NCBI GenBank assembly: GCA_029891345.1
Contig: CM056995.1
Location: forward strand, 218,516,275 to 218,580,274
DNA: 64,000 nt
Source: Dryococelus australis
Lineage: Eukaryota; Arthropoda; Insecta; Phasmatodea; Phasmatidae
Direction: 5' to 3'
Shown: piece by piece, positions 59,911 through 64,000 of the stretch
Numbering within the stretch: the stretch's first letter is position 1
How the letters are laid out: the number at the start of each line of letters is the position of its first letter
Position numbers and translations under genes: made by a program
Notes under the pieces: generated by a model
Databases searched by the model: none
What the model was told of the DNA's origin: nothing
The model's input: the letters and a program-made list of their open reading frames with translations, nothing else

Positions 59911-62900
59911 AGTTCCACATATTGAGGCAGTAAACTTGTGAGTGGGAGAGTGTAAGCTGAAGATGAAGGAAGCAGGCGACCTTAGGCCACACGGGAGCCT
60001 TGAGGTTAACCAGTTCTGCAAGATTGGTTTCTCTTATTCCGTCGCACCTCACGTTCTTACCTGTGGGTGCTAAACTGTCTGTGTCCTGACAATTCTGCAA
60101 GGAGGCTGCGGTGTATGCTTACGAGGATGTGCTGATCAACTTCGGAATCAGCACGTGTGATGTAGTGCGCAGAAATCACAGTGTGCATTCCACTTCGCGT
60201 TCCTGCCTCACAGCTCGCCTCTGCCTTACTGTTCCACGGCCTTCCAGGTCTGTCCCACATTGAATAGATAGGGCATCTTCCCTGCCCACTCCCCATACAC
60301 AGCCATAACGGCATTGCTAGTCTTTTGTCTTTTTTTCACAGCTGGGCTCCCGCCACCGGCGACTTATCGCCAATTTGCTACATAAGCATGTGCAGTTACC
60401 ACAGAGCAGAAAGATAACCATTCATCTACCCTACCCAGTCTATCATTGGCCACAAGCATGAAGATTTTACATTTGTTAAAATAATTTTCTTCCTTATTTA
60501 AGTATTGTCTATGTTTGTTTTATGTCCCCACAGAGGTAGTTACGAAGATTATTGAAACACCAGTATTTCATTTTAATACCCCCACCCTTCTCATCATCTT
60601 CAAAACTAATTATGTATTGTGTTATATTCATTATTCAGTTCACATTCCTATTGCATGATGTTCCAGCTGTCTCATGCAACATTATTTTGACACTGCTTTC
60701 ACGTAAAGCCATCTTAGGCCTACTGGTCTGGAATTATTGATCCATTTTAATTTTATGCATTCATTTTGTAAGCCGTCTAGCATGCTCACTTTGACTATGT
60801 GTTTTATACACCCCCATTGCTACTCATTTATATTTCTCTTATTTTATGTGCCATTCCTTCCCCCTTGTATGTACTGTTTCTATTTTGTTATTCAATGATT
60901 TTCAGGTGGATTTCCCATGAGGCATAAGGGGCCTCCATGATGCCAACAGAGAATTGAGAAATATTACATGGTGTAGAGTGGTTTCATTGAGCTTAATTTT
61001 ACACATTTCTAAATCCTAAGCAAGCTCTGTTATCCCCATTTGTGCCTTCATTCTTAAGATATATTCAGTACATTTACTCCCCTCAGCACGTCGTTTTGTG
61101 TATATATTAGTTATTTGATTACATTTGATTTTCTATGAGTCTTAACGTACTGCCAGGACGCATTCCTGGCTGTATAGATAATATAATTGTCATTGCACTT
61201 AGGACTATGTTTTTGAAAGTCGCAACGCTTCAGCTTATCTATATTTCGCACAAGATGCATTTCTATGACTATAAATGTTTGTGTTTTTTTCAGTTCTCAC
61301 TCCCCTTGCCCTTTTACAAGGAATCCAGTGTATTTTATGTATTTTGATAAGGATTGGTGCCACCCCTGTAGACTAATATACGATTTTCCTACCTTACCCC
61401 TACTCTCTTAAAATACGTCGAATATTATTTCTTACATAGGATTGATATCAAGTTTTTGTACCATTTACCAAGGGTCTCTACTTACTAATACTTATGTATT
61501 CGACAGAATCAGATAGCATGCCTCCTGGCATGAGGTGATCCAACAGTGCTTATTACTTAGGCCTATGGGTCTTTACTGCTATTTAATTCAATATACCTCA
61601 CAGGTACAGTAACTGTAATATTAAGTTGATTGTACATGCTTCCGCAAATGCACAGAATTAACGTTCAAATTTGACATTCTATTCCTGATTTGAGACAGGA
61701 AGCAACTCTCCATATAAATCTTTCTTTAAGGATTTATTTCTTTTAAGGCCATGAGTATCTACTCCCATGGAAACACAAGAAGATACAAGAAATACAAGAA
61801 ATACAATCTTGTTATTTACAGTGCTTGTCACTTCAGTTTAGGATTAAGTCTATTTAATTTTATATTGAGTCAATTACCTGCCTCATGATGTTAAAAAAAA
61901 AACCGAAAAAAAAAAGAAAACAAAAATTTGTTACCTATTTTAGTGCATTGATAATTTCATCGATTGGTGTTACCAGTGTGACCTTCTCAATGTCGTCCTG
62001 CCTTGTGTGCAGAGTTATTTTGTGTCAACTTACCGTATTAATATCCAGAACGACACACTCATATATCTCATGTCTGGTATGGTACTTTATTTCTAGTTTA
62101 AACAAATTTTAGAGGAGTACTCTGCATTTATTATCCATTCCCCATATCGGCAGATTTTCTTATGTTCTTTTGTATGTGAGATGGTCAATAAAATTATTTA
62201 TGAAAACTATCATTCGCCAGTAAGATGGTTGTAACTATGCTCTTGTGCAGAGCTTAAATATGCTACTCTCAACATAAAATGTATTTTAAAATTCTTTGCA
62301 TAATAATTTATATATCTTTGTTTTCTGTTAATTTCGCCATAGGGTGTAGTATTGTGTGTCTCGCTTAAGTGTGTATATTACTTAAACTTAAGAGTTCAGT
62401 TAGAATGCACTAATTTTTTCTCTCAACGCAATCATGTAACTGTGAAAGACACTATAAATATTACTGTGCTACGAACTTTCCTACCAGACAGTTCCATGTC
62501 AAAACAGTGCTTTCACAGTTCCGTGTGTAGAAACAGACATTTTTTCACTCCTGCATGAGTGCCAACTATCATTTAAACAACGTGGATAATGAGAGAAATA
62601 AACTTCCAGTGCATGCTCAGGGCTACCACCTACAGAATATAAACTTTCTCACAATAGCGTCTGTGCCTATCATTTTTCTTTTTTCTGTTTTTCACATATT
62701 TTCTGTATATCTCACAGTGTTTACTACGTTTATAGAAATGCATATTTTTTTAACAACCAACAAACAAGGTTCTATCACCCATATGTAGACGTAAGTTATA
62801 AATGCCACTGAATGTATATATGTGTTGACAGTTTAATTCTCAAATATGTGCAACTCTCTCTGTAGGTCTATGTATATTATCTGAACTATGTAGCTATAAT

Positions 62901-63539
62901 CATTCCAATATTCTCGCGTGTGTTACGTAGAGCATAACCACTGTACACAAGCACGCCTAGCACACCATACAGCACACTGTGTTGTCGACAGTTGAGCGTG
63001 CATATGCCGCAGCCAACTGCTCAAACTTAAATAGTGTTGTGCACGTCCTTCGCATTGTTAACCATTGATCATGTTGTATTTCCTCTTACAAACAAACTAT
63101 ATTATTGCTGCCCTACTACAGCCAAACCATGGCACATTGTATTCTCCAACCAAGCGCACATCTCTCTTTCCTCCCGGTTCTGCCAACAAAGCCACGCCCT
63201 TCAGCCAGTGTTCCTGCATAGTCTGAAGCATGCACTGCTTCACCCAACACCTTACATAATGCCCTTAGGTCTTGAGAGTCGAACAGTGGGAGTTTAAATG
63301 GTCGTTTGATGGAGTATTGTAAGCTCACTGGTAACTGATCAGTCAGCTAAATACGTTTTTGTATAGGAAGGAAATCTCAAAAATAAATAATGAAGCAACA
63401 TATAGGAATGAACAAATTCTTACAAATCAAACATTCGTTGCAAATCGATTAAAATATTCCATGCATTACCATGCCGTAGCTAACAAGATACATGGAAACG
63501 AGATGCAGGGGTGAAGAGGCTGGACTTCTCTCCCATCAC

Positions 63540-63898
63540 TAATCCACCAAACAGACACCACAACAGGCAATATTGCAGTAGGTCAGTAATGGTGAACAGC
63601 AGTTTATTCGGATTCTTGTGAGTGCGAACGGTCATAAATATCAAGCCTTAGTCGATACCGGAGCATCACACAGTTAAACGCACCCAGTATTTGTTCAATC
63701 TCAAGAAGTGCAACCTGTAAATTTCGTTATCAGTTTAGCAGCTAAAAATAAAAACAGTACTGCATTAGGCCAAGCTAAAATTACTGTCAGTATTAGAGAC
63801 ATCTGTACTGTAACAAGAGCTATTGTCACGCCGGAAATCCGGCACACACTTGTACATACATCGGACACATGTTCTACCCATCGGGTACGTTGATCCAT
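63540..63898 (+). pseudogene. Retropepsin (aspartic protease) fragment, right-arm copy
   Basis: One forward frame reads KQTPQQAILQ, TAG, VSNGEQQFIRILVSANGHKY, QALVDTGASHS, TAA, THPVFVQSQEVQPVNF, ISLAAKNKNSTALGQAKI and AIVTPEIRHTLVHTSD. LVDTGAS is the active-site motif of retroelement proteases; the flap and 'LG.a.i.v' strands follow at normal distance. This enzyme class cleaves Gag-Pol. The two stops (TAG, TAA, each one change from a Gln codon) disable it. The rest of pol would lie right of 64000. It is oriented opposite to the Gypsy element of the spacer when seen in the left arm, so it belongs to another element. Confidence 0.7.
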
Positions 63899-64000
63899 AG
63901 CAAGGCTTAAGAGTGGTTATGGACCCCTGCATTTCTTGTGAAATAGTTGTTTGCACGAATACATGTATCTCGTTAAATAAATTTTCTGCAAATACGACTT

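Larger units (their letters stand above)
57148..64000. repeat. Right arm of giant inverted repeat (open at window end)
   Basis: Inverse of 42122-48976. At the very end the pairing still holds (TTTTCTGCAAATACGACTT at 64000), so the arm extends beyond the window. Differences from the left arm include T/G in the frame at 61135 (Ala for Ser), a one-base indel near 60593, homopolymer lengths near 61890-61915, a small change near 62732 and a one-base indel near 63968. Confidence 0.95.

Overview
Organism and character: this is AT-rich eukaryotic nuclear DNA with no bacterial gene organisation. Long introns with GT/AG boundaries, AATAAA signals, (TA)n arrays, many broken transposons and a 100-N scaffold gap indicate a repeat-rich animal genome. 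The mix of families (Tc1/mariner-superfamily DDE, hAT, pogo/Tigger, Penelope-like, LINE, Gypsy) best fits an arthropod, insect or crustacean; this is an inference, not proven. I found no complete, undamaged host gene. PART 1, 1-9.2 kb: a minus-strand, intron-containing DDE_3 transposase-like locus of at least seven exons. It carries the catalytic D, D and E motifs but is broken by stops and frameshifts. A MITE-like element and small repeats lie in its introns. PART 2, 9.6-17.3 kb: a plus-strand BED-finger/hAT transposase relic; the last exon of a host gene with a double-stranded-RNA-binding-domain ending, with its poly(A) signal; and a full-length but decayed pogo/Tigger element (14069-17186, TA on both sides) only about 14 bases downstream of that signal. 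PART 3, 17.7-28.9 kb: an unrecognised tryptophan-rich minus-strand exon with a possible upstream TATA promoter; a truncated Penelope-like element followed by a hammerhead-like core; a 1.5 kb pogo-end-flanked element; a second hAT/BED fragment; an unrecognised minus-strand exon; and two tRNA-like SINE heads facing each other. PART 4, 28.9-42.1 kb: the assembly gap; a decayed minus-strand copy of a large PIN-nuclease-like protein family split by a (TA)n array; several minisatellite-like repeats; an acidic coding relic; and a LINE reverse-transcriptase relic. PART 5, 42.1-64 kb: the most striking region is a giant inverted repeat with arms of at least 6.85 kb (42122-48976 against 57148-64000), almost identical. 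The spacer holds a Gypsy retrotransposon lacking its reverse transcriptase. Part of the right arm, together with 1 kb of spacer, is duplicated as an exact-length 3598-base tandem (52562-56159 and 56160-59757). The right arm is still in progress at the window edge. The arms carry a retropepsin (DTGA) fragment and a cysteine-rich, PHD-like coding segment. Single-base and short-indel differences between the arms argue against a simple sequence copy artefact, but a haplotype or assembly error is not excluded. Together the window reads as a graveyard of mobile elements with a few host or domesticated exons; I see no operon-like or pathway-level cooperation between genes.
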